Shown: positions 1 through 6,253 of the stretch, in pieces
Layout: the number at the start of each line of letters is the position of its first letter
Numbering within the stretch: position 1 is the stretch's first letter
DNA from: Sedimentisphaerales bacterium
GTDB taxonomy: Bacteria; Planctomycetota; Phycisphaerae; Sedimentisphaerales; Anaerobacaceae
DNA length: 7,753 bases
NCBI GenBank assembly: GCA_016933985.1
Contig: JAFGTU010000520.1
Coordinates: 1-7,753 of the forward strand
Reading direction: 5' to 3'
Translations under genes and position numbers: made by a program
Notes under the pieces: generated by a model
The model's input: the letters and a program-made list of their open reading frames with translations, nothing else
What the model was told of the DNA's origin: nothing
Databases searched by the model: none

Positions 1-1
1 A

Positions 2-1279
2 GAAGCCGACGATCCGAACGACCTCTTTCTCCATACCGTGCTCGACAAGGGACGGGGCTACTGCCTGAGCCTTTCGGTTCTTTATCTCTCCGTTGGCGAG
101 CGGTTGGGCCTTCCATTATACGGCGTCGTTGTGCCGGGGCACTTTTTCGTTCGCTATGACGACGGGCGGACCAGCTTCAATATCGAGACCACCAGCAAGG
201 GCGCCTCGGCGTCTGATCAGCACTACATAGAGAAGTTCAACGTCCCGCAGGAAGAACGCGGCGGCATCTACATGAAGAATCTCAACAAGATTCAGACCTT
301 GGGGTGCTTTTTCAATAATCTCGGCTTGAGCTACAACAAGGTTGGCAATACCGAGTCCGAGCTTCTTGCCCTTGTGCGGGCCGCCGAGATCAATCCGACC
401 CTATCGGAGTCGCGGACAAATCTTGGAAATGTATTCGTCAGACAAGGCGAGTATGACGCGGCGATACGCGAATACGAGGCTGCCCTCGCGGTAAGCCCCG
501 ACAATGCCAAGGCCCACAACAACATGGGCAATGCCTACAACGGGCGCGGCTGGATTCTTCGTGCCATTTCGGAATACCGTCGCGCCCTCGAATTGGATCC
601 TCGCTTCATCGATGCTCACAGAAACCTGGCCATTGCGTATGCAAAGCAGAAGAACTATGCGCAGGCCCTGTCGCAGTTGAACGCTGCGCTTGAATTGGAG
701 CCGAAGGACGCCGAGACGTACTTGCTCTTGGGCGATGTTTACGCACAGGCGGGAAAGTGCGAACAGGCGGTAGCTCAGTACAAGAAGTCGTTGAAATTCA
801 CGCCGGGCTCGGTCGAGGCATACTGCGGCATGGCGGCATGTTACGGCCAATTAGGCCAGACTGCCGATGAGATTGCCGCATACAACAGCGCCTTGTCCAT
901 AAAGCCCAATATGCTCAATGCGCTGATCAATCTGGGAAACGCCTATTTCGGGCAGAAGAAATATGACTCGGCGATAGAGCTCTTCGAGCGGGCTGTTGCC
1001 GTTGAGCCGACCAAGGCTATGATCTACTTCAATCTGGGCGCGGCCTACTCCAATAAGGGCGACTATGCACAGGCCGTCGCCGCGTTTTTGAACGCTGTGC
1101 AAATTGACGACGCCATCGCCGATGTGCATTACCAGCTCGCAGCCGGCTATTACAATTTACAGGATTTCGACCTGGCCTGGAAGCACATCATGATCGCACA
1201 GAAGCTCGGTGCAGAAGTCACCGACGAGCAGCTCGAAGCAATAAAGACCAGAATGAACCAAAAGCCCCCAACAGAATGA
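2..1279 (+). CDS. SirB1-type transglutaminase-like domain protein with about nine TPRs (5' partial)
   Basis: The frame is open from base 2, so the gene starts upstream of the window; the GTG at 38 is an internal Val in a conserved motif, not a start. Numbering from that GTG codon, residues 1-50 resemble the SirB1/Transglut_core2 domain: G-Y-C (Cys9), a hydrophobic helix, then P-G-H-F (His35) and a following N-I-E, which give a plausible Cys-His-Asn/Asp-type triad. Nine TPRs of about 34 residues follow (about 87-394), with the usual N-L-G-x-x-Y and A-I-x-x-Y/F-x-x-A-L-x-x-x-P spacing, then a 19-residue polar tail. TPRs usually bind proteins. SirB1-family proteins have no settled biochemical role, and many transglutaminase-fold proteins are proteases or amidases. 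The canonical SirB1 has only a short TPR-like tail, so this nine-repeat scaffold is long. No membrane segment is visible in the part present. The domain call is confident; the function is unknown. Confidence 0.9.
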   Translation, partial: EADDPNDLFLHTVLDKGRGYCLSLSVLYLSVGERLGLPLYGVVVPGHFFVRYDDGRTSFNIETTSKGASASDQHYIEKFNVPQEERGGIYMKNLNKIQTLGCFFNNLGLSYNKVGNTESELLALVRAAEINPTLSESRTNLGNVFVRQGEYDAAIREYEAALAVSPDNAKAHNNMGNAYNGRGWILRAISEYRRALELDPRFIDAHRNLAIAYAKQKNYAQALSQLNAALELEPKDAETYLLLGDVYAQAGKCEQAVAQYKKSLKFTPGSVEAYCGMAACYGQLGQTADEIAAYNSALSIKPNMLNALINLGNAYFGQKKYDSAIELFERAVAVEPTKAMIYFNLGAAYSNKGDYAQAVAAFLNAVQIDDAIADVHYQLAAGYYNLQDFDLAWKHIMIAQKLGAEVTDEQLEAIKTRMNQKPPTE

Positions 1280-1298
1280 CCACCTGCCGTCATCTCAC

Positions 1299-1388
1299 TT
1301 CGATACCTGCCCCGGTGCTGGTTATCGGGATTCAAAATTCAGTGTTCGATACCTGTCCCGATCCCTTCGGTATCGGGGTTCGATATTC
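1299..1388. repeat. Two degenerate tandem copies of a 42-44 bp hairpin unit
   Basis: Copy A (1299-1340) and copy B (1345-1388) both begin TTCGATACCTG, share a central C-C-C-G...A-T-C-G-G-G portion and end in A-x-A-T-T-C. Copy B folds into a stem: CCCGAT (1357-1362) pairs with ATCGGG (1372-1377), and after a C/T mismatch CC pairs with GG around a TTC loop. Copy A can pair CGATACC (1301-1307) with GGTTATCG (1320-1327) with one bulge. The units lie just after the stop of the TPR gene and could act as an mRNA 3' end, but no T-run follows, so a classical intrinsic terminator is not supported. Confidence 0.65.
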
Positions 1389-1391
1389 TCT

Positions 1392-1413
1392 GCGCCTTCG
1401 CGCCTTTGCGGGC
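1392..1413. repeat. Short tandem repeat GCGCCTTY x2 plus a partial unit
   Basis: GCGCCTTC (1392-1399), GCGCCTTT (1400-1407) and GCGGGC (1408-1413) make an 8-bp tandem series. It belongs to the run of phrase-like repeats in this intergenic region. No function can be read from it. Confidence 0.6.
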
Positions 1414-1420
1414 AACCCAA

Positions 1421-1449
1421 TAATCAGTGCCAATCCGCGTTAATCAGTG
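1421..1449. repeat. Direct repeat TAATCAGTG, 20-bp period
   Basis: The 9-mer TAATCAGTG occurs at 1421-1429 and again at 1441-1449, separated by CAATCCGCGT-type sequence. It ends 17 bp before the -35 box of the strong promoter, so it is positioned where an upstream regulator could bind. It also fits the general pattern of phrase repeats here, which is the simpler reading. Confidence 0.55.
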
Positions 1450-1466
1450 TCTAAAGATAATTTCAC

Positions 1467-1495
1467 TTGACACGCAACCACCAATATGATATAAT
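1467..1495 (+). promoter_or_regulatory. Perfect consensus sigma70-type promoter
   Basis: The sequence shows TTGACA (1467-1472), a spacer of exactly 17 bp, and TATAAT (1490-1495), a full match to the housekeeping promoter consensus. Transcription would begin near 1502-1503. The next supported coding start is at 2072, so the transcript would have a leader of about 570 nt, or the promoter serves an unannotated RNA or is part of a dispersed repeat. The local sequence is AT-rich compared with the genes on either side. Confidence 0.65.
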
Positions 1496-1559
1496 ATCCA
1501 TCAAACTAATTGTGGATCGTTAATATGAAAACCATAGAAGCAAATAGAATGTCAGATCA

Positions 1560-1583
1560 CCCGGACCCACTCACGGCCGGGTC
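1560..1583. repeat. Small GC-rich hairpin with two alternative pairings
   Basis: CCCGG (1560-1564) can pair with CCGGG (1577-1581), or GACCC (1564-1568) with GGGTC (1579-1583). The two pairings exclude each other. It lies about 60 nt into the transcript expected from the promoter at 1467-1495. The stems are only 5 bp and no T-run follows, so regulation is only a possibility. Confidence 0.35.
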
Positions 1584-1614
1584 AATAATAAATAGCCAAT
1601 CGTCAATAGTAAAT
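1581..1614. repeat. Direct repeat GTCAATARTAAAT, 21-bp period
   Basis: GTCAATAATAAAT (1581-1593) and GTCAATAGTAAAT (1602-1614) differ at one base. This is a locally duplicated phrase in the same style as its neighbours in the intergenic region. Its AT-rich composition contrasts with the coding sequence around it. Confidence 0.6.
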
Positions 1615-1659
1615 CCGCCCAGCACCCCCACCTTGCCCATCTTGCCAAAATCCTATCTC

Positions 1660-1686
1660 CTCTGTGCCCTCGGTGCCCTCGGTGGC
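1660..1686. repeat. Three tandem 9-bp units, CTCKGTGSC
   Basis: CTCTGTGCC (1660-1668), CTCGGTGCC (1669-1677) and CTCGGTGGC (1678-1686) are perfectly in phase at 9 bp. It is a short degenerate tandem repeat between genes, with no sign of coding. Confidence 0.65.
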
Positions 1687-1702
1687 TGGCGCTCAATTAT
1701 GC

Positions 1703-1821
1703 AAAACAAACCCAATTTCAAAATAGGTGAAATAGTCTTAACTCTTTACCGCGAAAAGCCTTACAGACATTTTCCGCCCCACCTCCCTCAAAAAAACAAA
1801 CCCAAACAAAGCCAATTCAAA
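1703..1821. repeat. Spaced A/C-rich repeat AAAACAAACCCAA and relatives
   Basis: AAAACAAACCCAA occurs at 1703-1715 and exactly again at 1793-1805. A third relative, CAAAGCCAATTCAAA (1807-1821), matches the extended form CAAACCCAATTTCAAA at 1707-1722. The translated phrase (N-K-P-N-F-K / N-K-P-K-Q-S-Q-F-K) is one I recall from spurious proteins in Phycisphaerae genomes, which suggests a dispersed noncoding element; this is recollection and was not searched. Confidence 0.6.
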
Positions 1822-1836
1822 TCGAGGCGAAGCCGA

Positions 1837-1858
1837 GGTACCGATGCACATCGGGACC
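1837..1858. repeat. Stem-loop CCGAT-GCAC-ATCGG with flanking GGT/ACC
   Basis: CCGAT (1841-1845) and ATCGG (1850-1854) form a 5-bp stem with the 4-nt loop GCAC. After an A/G mismatch, GGT (1837-1839) pairs with ACC (1856-1858). A second minihairpin, GGC-GAA-GCC, lies just upstream at 1825-1833. If the leader from 1502 is transcribed, these would be structured RNA elements, but nothing points to a known riboswitch class. Confidence 0.5.
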
Positions 1859-1882
1859 CAACTCTCACGCCCCGACACGACC

Positions 1883-1937
1883 TCTCGTATCGGGATGCAA
1901 GATACGCTTCATGCTTCACGCTTCACGAGATACGAGA
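1883..1937. repeat. 9-bp inverted repeat enclosing a GCTTCA tandem repeat
   Basis: TCTCGTATC (1883-1891) is perfectly complementary to GATACGAGA (1929-1937). The enclosed segment holds three 7-bp units, ACGCTTC (1904-1910), ATGCTTC (1911-1917) and ACGCTTC (1918-1924), then ACG. The arrangement of a tandem repeat inside an inverted repeat could be a protein-binding site, an RNA hairpin or a small dispersed element. It sits 135 bp before the enzyme start. Confidence 0.6.
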
Positions 1938-1945
1938 ACCGACCT

Positions 1946-1973
1946 TTGCCCCAGCCCGAAAAATCGCTATACT
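1946..1973 (+). promoter_or_regulatory. Possible proximal promoter for the enzyme gene
   Basis: TTGCCC (1946-1951, 4 of 6 to TTGACA) and TATACT (1968-1973, 5 of 6 to TATAAT) are separated by 16 bp. Transcription from here would give a leader of about 90 nt before the ATG at 2072. It is weaker than the promoter at 1467-1495 but at a more usual distance. Chance occurrence is quite possible. Confidence 0.3.
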
Positions 1974-2057
1974 TGGCAGCATTCCTGCGAGCCTGCAATA
2001 CGCCGGAACCACGAAGACCAACACCGCCGACGGACTGGCGGCCGAAACTGCAAAGAC

Positions 2058-2064
2058 AAAGGAG
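2058..2064 (+). promoter_or_regulatory. Ribosome binding site AAAGGAG
   Basis: AAAGGAG ends 7 nt before the ATG at 2072. It fixes the start there rather than at the longer open frame beginning at 1844, and the residues following 2072 immediately form a signal peptide. It is the only clear Shine-Dalgarno sequence among the starts visible in the window. Confidence 0.8.
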
Positions 2065-2071
2065 AACAGAA

Positions 2072-4222
2072 ATGGCTATACGCATCAAACCACCGAAAAT
2101 CAGCTTGATTCTAATCTTCCTCGCCCTCACCATCCCGCCGCTGGCCATCGCCACCGCCGAGCCTATCAGGCAGCATCCCGACAATCCGCACTATCTTCTT
2201 TGGCGGGACAAGGCGACGGTATTGATTACTTCCGGCGAGCACTATGGGGCCGTCCTCAATAGCGCCTTCGACTACAAAAAGTATTTGGCGACGCTCGAAT
2301 CGCATGGCTTTAACCTGACCAGGACCTTCAGCGGGGCCTACTGCGAGCCGCCCGGCGCCTTCAGTATTAAGAGGAATACCCTCGCACCCGATAAAGACAA
2401 GCTGATATGCCCCTGGGCGCGGAGCCAAACGCTCGGTTACCCCAACGGCGGCAATAAGTTCGACCTTACAAAGTGGGACGAGGATTACTTCAAGCGATTG
2501 CACGCATTCGTTGCTGAGGCGGATAAACGCTCAGTTGTAGTTGAGCTGGTGCTGTTCTGCCCGTTCTATGAGGACAGCATGTGGAATCTAAGCCCGATGA
2601 ATGCGGCCAACAACGTCAACGGCATCGGCACAATGAAACGAACAGAGGTATATACGCTCAACGATCCCAAGCTATTGGCCGTGCAGGATGCGATGGTCCG
2701 CAAGATCATCGGCGAGCTGAAAGAATTTGACAATCTATATTACGAGATATGCAACGAGCCGTACTTCGGCGGCGTGACCCTGGAGTGGCAGGCGCACATC
2801 GCCCAGACTATCGTTGATGAAGAGAAGAAGCTCGGCGTAAAACACCTGATCGCCCAAAATATCGCCAACAAAGGCCAGAAGGTAGATGACCCCAATCCGA
2901 ATGTTTCGATTCTGAACTTCCATTACGCCAAGCCGCCTGATACTGTCGCCGAGAACTACGGCTCGAGCCGGGTCATCAGCGACGATGAGACCGGCTTTGC
3001 CGGAAGCGAGCCGAAGGCATACCGCCTGGAAGCGTGGGACTTCATCATTGCCGGAGGCGGAATATTCGATAACCTCGATTACTCCTTTGCAGTCGGTAAT
3101 GAGGACGGCACGAACAAGATTGAGGCGCCGGGTGGCGGCGGACCGGTTTTCTGGCGACACATGGAGATCTTCCGAGAATTCATAAAAGGCTTCGATTTTA
3201 TCAAGATGCAGCCTGACAATTCGGTTATCAAAGGCGGCGTGCCCGAAAAGGCCACGGCCAGGGCGTTGGTCCAGGCCGGTAACGCTTACGCCATTTACAT
3301 CAACGGCGGCAATGAGGCCAACTTAATCGTTGAACTGCCCAAAGGCAATTACACCGCAGAATGGGTCAATACCAAGACGGGGAAGATTGACAAGACCGAG
3401 AGATTCGACCATACCGCCGGCAGCCGGGCGATGGCCTCGCCCAAATACACCGATGATATCGCCCTGCGGATTCTCAACTCGCAGACGAGCAAGGGACCGG
3501 TGACTTTCATAGGCGATTTCGAGACGGCGGACCTGAAAGGCTGGCAAGTCTCAGGTAATGCGCCGCAGATCACGGGCAATCCCCGGCGCGCGGGCAAATA
3601 CGCGATGAAGACTTCACTGGACCGGGATAAAGACAAGGTTGCATATCGAACGGAGGTAAGCGGGCCGGGCAGCGACGTAGGCAAAGAGTATTGGTATGGA
3701 TTCAGCATCTTTCTGCCCGATGATTACGATGTTGATAAGATATGGGAGATCGTCGCGCAATGGCACGGGGTCCCTGATTTTGACAAAGGGGAGGATTGGC
3801 GAAATCCCGTCATGGCGCTGTCCACTAATGGCGGGAAATGGGGCCTGGTCACCCGGTGGGACGCCAAGGTCAACACGTTCGAGAGCGGAAAGAAGCAATA
3901 CGGGGGAACGAAGACTTACGACCTCGGTTCGTACCGCAAAGACGTCTGGACTGATTGGGTAGTGCACGTCAAGTGGTCTTATCTCGCAGACGGGCTTCTG
4001 GAGGTATGGCAGGACGGCAAAAAAACCATCACACAAAAAGGCCCGAACGCATTTAACGACAAGAAAGGCCCGTACTTCAAGATGGGCCTCTACAAAGGCT
4101 GGAAAGACCCCAAGTCAAAAAGCGATGCCGTTAGCAGCAGGCTGCTCTATCACGACGAATTCCGCATGGCAGGCGTGGGCGGACGCTACGAGGACGTATC
4201 CCCCGGCGGCCGTCGAGAATAA
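2072..4222 (+). CDS. Secreted fusion of a GH-A-like glycoside hydrolase and a PL13/PL20-like polysaccharide lyase
   Basis: This is a 716-residue exported enzyme, probably acting on polysaccharide outside the cytoplasm. Residues 1-29 are a signal peptide: basic start, hydrophobic core I10-P23, probable cut after A27-T28-A29. Residues about 32-365 look like a (beta/alpha)8 clan GH-A hydrolase (GH5/DUF4038-like): N228-E229-P230 is the expected acid/base motif and E306 in D-D-E-T-G-F the likely nucleophile, preceded by an N-F-H strand. About 372-468 is a beta-sandwich like the collagen-binding-like domain that follows such barrels. About 477-702 matches the heparinase I/glucuronan-lyase jelly roll (Polysacc_lyase): R526-T-E, Y-W-Y-G-x-S-I-F-L-P, Q563-W-H565, H632-V-K-W and K670-M-G-L-Y674, where His565 and Tyr674 are the expected lyase catalytic pair. 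The start is set by the signal peptide and RBS. No anchor or dockerin is visible. Substrate is not readable. The domain assignments are from pattern recognition. Confidence 0.85.
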   Translation: MAIRIKPPKISLILIFLALTIPPLAIATAEPIRQHPDNPHYLLWRDKATVLITSGEHYGAVLNSAFDYKKYLATLESHGFNLTRTFSGAYCEPPGAFSIKRNTLAPDKDKLICPWARSQTLGYPNGGNKFDLTKWDEDYFKRLHAFVAEADKRSVVVELVLFCPFYEDSMWNLSPMNAANNVNGIGTMKRTEVYTLNDPKLLAVQDAMVRKIIGELKEFDNLYYEICNEPYFGGVTLEWQAHIAQTIVDEEKKLGVKHLIAQNIANKGQKVDDPNPNVSILNFHYAKPPDTVAENYGSSRVISDDETGFAGSEPKAYRLEAWDFIIAGGGIFDNLDYSFAVGNEDGTNKIEAPGGGGPVFWRHMEIFREFIKGFDFIKMQPDNSVIKGGVPEKATARALVQAGNAYAIYINGGNEANLIVELPKGNYTAEWVNTKTGKIDKTERFDHTAGSRAMASPKYTDDIALRILNSQTSKGPVTFIGDFETADLKGWQVSGNAPQITGNPRRAGKYAMKTSLDRDKDKVAYRTEVSGPGSDVGKEYWYGFSIFLPDDYDVDKIWEIVAQWHGVPDFDKGEDWRNPVMALSTNGGKWGLVTRWDAKVNTFESGKKQYGGTKTYDLGSYRKDVWTDWVVHVKWSYLADGLLEVWQDGKKTITQKGPNAFNDKKGPYFKMGLYKGWKDPKSKSDAVSSRLLYHDEFRMAGVGGRYEDVSPGGRRE

Positions 4223-4262
4223 CGGGGGCGCTCCGGGTCGGGTTTAGGACGTAAAACGTGGC

Positions 4263-4295
4263 ATGCCAGCTCGGGTGTGCATTGTCGCTCGGCAT
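4263..4295. terminator. Weak hairpin between the convergent genes
   Basis: ATGCCAGC (4263-4270) pairs with GCTCGGCAT (4287-4295) with one bulged C, giving an 8-bp stem and a 16-nt loop, about 40 bp after the enzyme stop. It lies between two convergent genes, where a terminator is expected. There is no T-run on either side, so it would at best be an atypical or factor-assisted terminator. The 151-bp gap also has TGTGCATT twice (4275-4282 and 4315-4322), with no clear meaning. Confidence 0.3.
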
Positions 4296-4373
4296 CAGCA
4301 CCAAATCCCCTGGTTGTGCATTCCCCTGTTGTCTTGAGCTTAGTCAAATATGTGATAGCTCTTCTTATTACAG

Positions 4374-5993
4374 TTAAATCCTGGGGATGTTTTCGATCCC
4401 TATGGGGATCCTGTTTCCGGGCGCGCTTCGCCCGCTTGATTTCAATTGTTCCAGAAGCGCCTTTAGCTCTCGGCGTTTGGTTTTTTCGGCGAAATAGAGG
4501 TTTGTGGTTTCCCCGGGGTCCTTTTCCAGATCGAAGAGTTGGCCCGGCGCACCGGGGGCAGTCTCGGCAAGTGCATACTTCTTGAGCGGGCCCCTGTCGT
4601 AGTTGTTTCCTCCCGATCCGGGATGATCGAGGTATTTCCAGTTTCCCTTGCGAATCTGAAACTCTCCGCGGAAGCTCTGGGTCAGAAGATGAGGTCGGAT
4701 CGATTTTGCTTCATCCTGGATACCGAGCATGGCCGGTAGCATGTCGAAACTGTCCGTGGCTACGTCGTCGGGAAGCTTGTATCCGACGACTGAGGCGAGT
4801 GTGGCGAAGATATCCGTGGTATTTGTCATCTGCTTCGAGACCTGTCCCTTGGGGATCCGGCCGGGCCACCGCGCGATAAAGGGCACCCTGTGGCCGCCCT
4901 CCCAGGCATCGCGCTTCATGCCCCGCCATCTGCCTGAGGGGTCGTGGTTGTGGTCCTGACGCATCCAGTCAACGTGAACGGTTTCTGCACCGTTGTCTGA
5001 GTTGAAAAGAATTAGCGTATCGTCGTCGATTCCCAGTTCGTCAACCAGATCGAGCACTCGTCCCACCAGGGCGTCGAGTTCCCAGACGAAATCGCCCCTC
5101 GGACCTGCCTTTGTGGCGTCGTTGAATTCGGGCGCCGGGAGGACGGGTGCGTGGGCGATCTGGGTCGAAAGAACGGCGAAGAAGGGTTTTTCGGGGCTTT
5201 TTTTGCGCTGCTCGGTTATAAACCGGCGTGTCTTTTCGTAGAAGAGAAGGTCCGCCTTGACGAATTCGTATCCCGGGGCCATCCATCCCTCATCATTATC
5301 CCATCGCCATTTGCCGCCCGGATTGGGCAGATTGGACCTCTTATGTCTCCGGTCGGCGGGTACGGGCACGATGCCGTTTTCGATGTAGATGTAAAGGGGG
5401 TCGGTGCCCGGGCAGTTGGGCGTTACGAAAGATTCGTCGAACCCCCGTTCGTTTGGGCCGTCCACGAGCGGAGTGCTCTTTTCGTAATCAATGAGAAGAG
5501 AATTCTCGAAGCCTCCTCCGAGTCTTTTGCCGTTCTTGTCGAGCCAGGTGAGCCCGACATGCCATTTTCCGAAGATTCCCGTGCGGTATCCCTTCTTCCT
5601 GAGCATGTCACCAAGAGTGAGCGTTCCGGGTTTAAGATAGCTGGGTCCTCCGGGTCCTTCGAAGGCGCCGCCGCCTCTTCCAGTGGAGCGGTATATCTGC
5701 TGTCCGGAAAAGAGGCCGTAGCGGGAAGGCGAGCAGATGGTCGAAGGGCTGTGGGCGTCGGTAAAGCGGACGCCTTCGGCGGCCATCCGGTCGAGTCGCG
5801 GTGTCTTGTATGCGCATTCGGGGTTGTAGCAGGACAAGTCTCCATATCCCAGGTCGTCGGCGTAAACGATGATGATATTGGGCAAAGACTTCTCCTTGTC
5901 CGCGGCTCTTCCGGGCCGTCCCATGATTGCACACGCACAACCAACCCCAACCGCCTTCAGAAAATCCCGCCGAGTAGTCTCGTAAGCACTCAT
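4374..5993 (-). CDS. Tat-exported type I (formylglycine-dependent) sulfatase
   Basis: This 539-residue arylsulfatase-family protein (alkaline phosphatase superfamily, SulfAtlas S1-like) hydrolyses sulfate esters, probably on a polysaccharide. The N-terminus has a twin-arginine signal, T-T-R8-R9-D-F-L-K with a short hydrophobic stretch, and a cut near A30-A31. There is no lipobox. Active-site residues are all present: D46-D47 for calcium, C87-S-P-S-R91 (the Cys converted to formylglycine), K142-W-H144, H281 in A-H-A-P, and D333-N334-G. The C-terminal part carries the usual F-D-L-x-x-D-P-x-E-T-x-N-L motif. Length fits the family. The ATG at 5993 is chosen because it places the Tat motif correctly; the open frame extends upstream to 6299, but that extension looks noncoding. 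No good Shine-Dalgarno precedes it. Tat export suits a protein matured in the cytoplasm. It converges on the hydrolase-lyase gene, suggesting a sulfated substrate in common. The maturase is not in the window. Confidence 0.95.
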   Translation of the reverse strand: MSAYETTRRDFLKAVGVGCACAIMGRPGRAADKEKSLPNIIIVYADDLGYGDLSCYNPECAYKTPRLDRMAAEGVRFTDAHSPSTICSPSRYGLFSGQQIYRSTGRGGGAFEGPGGPSYLKPGTLTLGDMLRKKGYRTGIFGKWHVGLTWLDKNGKRLGGGFENSLLIDYEKSTPLVDGPNERGFDESFVTPNCPGTDPLYIYIENGIVPVPADRRHKRSNLPNPGGKWRWDNDEGWMAPGYEFVKADLLFYEKTRRFITEQRKKSPEKPFFAVLSTQIAHAPVLPAPEFNDATKAGPRGDFVWELDALVGRVLDLVDELGIDDDTLILFNSDNGAETVHVDWMRQDHNHDPSGRWRGMKRDAWEGGHRVPFIARWPGRIPKGQVSKQMTNTTDIFATLASVVGYKLPDDVATDSFDMLPAMLGIQDEAKSIRPHLLTQSFRGEFQIRKGNWKYLDHPGSGGNNYDRGPLKKYALAETAPGAPGQLFDLEKDPGETTNLYFAEKTKRRELKALLEQLKSSGRSAPGNRIPIGIENIPRI

Positions 5994-6129
5994 GTCTTTA
6001 CTTTCATGTAAAACACCGATCCATTTCCTCGAACTAACACATCTGACACCAAAATAGTCAACTAAGCTGATGTTTTTCTTCTCGATGTCTTTGCGAAGCG
6101 AAAAAACTGCTCGCTCTCGGGCCGACGAC

Positions 6130-6157
6130 GAAGTTTTCAGACATAGCCTGAAGTTTT
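6130..6157. repeat. Direct repeat GAAGTTTT, 20-bp period
   Basis: GAAGTTTT occurs at 6130-6137 and 6150-6157. The 20-bp spacing is close to two helical turns, so a dimeric protein could contact both copies on one face, but the motif is short and AT-rich and may be chance. Confidence 0.35.
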
Positions 6158-6253
6158 TACCACATTCAACTTCTACTATCAAGATATCTCTTCTTCGGGG
6201 CAGGCTTTGGAGGGCAAAACAACAGGGCTTTCTCACACAGAATCGCCAAGCTC

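Larger units (their letters stand above)
1280..2071. other. 792-bp gene-free region made of phrase-like repeats
   Basis: No convincing gene is seen here. An open frame starting at 1510 runs on into the next gene in another frame, but its translation is a string of low-complexity phrases (for example Q-N-K-P-N-F-K then K-N-K-P-K-Q-S-Q-F-K) with no domain, and it overlaps the strongly supported enzyme gene. The stretch contains many short locally repeated segments, two hairpin-forming sequences and one perfect promoter, listed separately. From memory, similar phrases occur between genes and inside spurious predicted proteins in Phycisphaerae assemblies; this was not checked by search. Part of the region may be the 5' leader of the downstream enzyme gene. 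Confidence 0.7.

Noticed and set aside
1299..1388. Intrinsic terminator for the TPR gene
   Set aside because: The hairpins are real but no T-run follows either of them, so only a repeat is claimed.
1299..1937. CRISPR array
   Set aside because: The repeats differ from each other, are short and mostly adjacent, and there are no regularly spaced unique spacers or cas genes.
1844..2071. N-terminal extension of the hydrolase-lyase frame to an ATG at 1844
   Set aside because: The 76 extra residues come from the repeat region and would bury the signal peptide; the ATG at 2072 has an AAAGGAG site at good spacing.
1510..2262. 250-codon plus-strand open frame across the intergenic region
   Set aside because: It has no domain, its translation is phrase-like low-complexity sequence, and its end overlaps the strongly supported hydrolase-lyase gene in another frame.
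5990..6007. Five-codon minus-strand open frame (M-K-V-K-T) whose stop overlaps the sulfatase start as ATGA
   Set aside because: It could in principle couple translation, but it has no ribosome binding site and such overlaps arise easily by chance.
5151..6011. 286-codon plus-strand open frame opposite the sulfatase gene
   Set aside because: It is antisense to a complete, motif-rich sulfatase gene and shows no domain of its own; it is a shadow of codon bias.
6056..6061. Minus-strand TTGACT as the -35 box of a sulfatase promoter
   Set aside because: No acceptable -10 hexamer is found 16-18 bp downstream on that strand.
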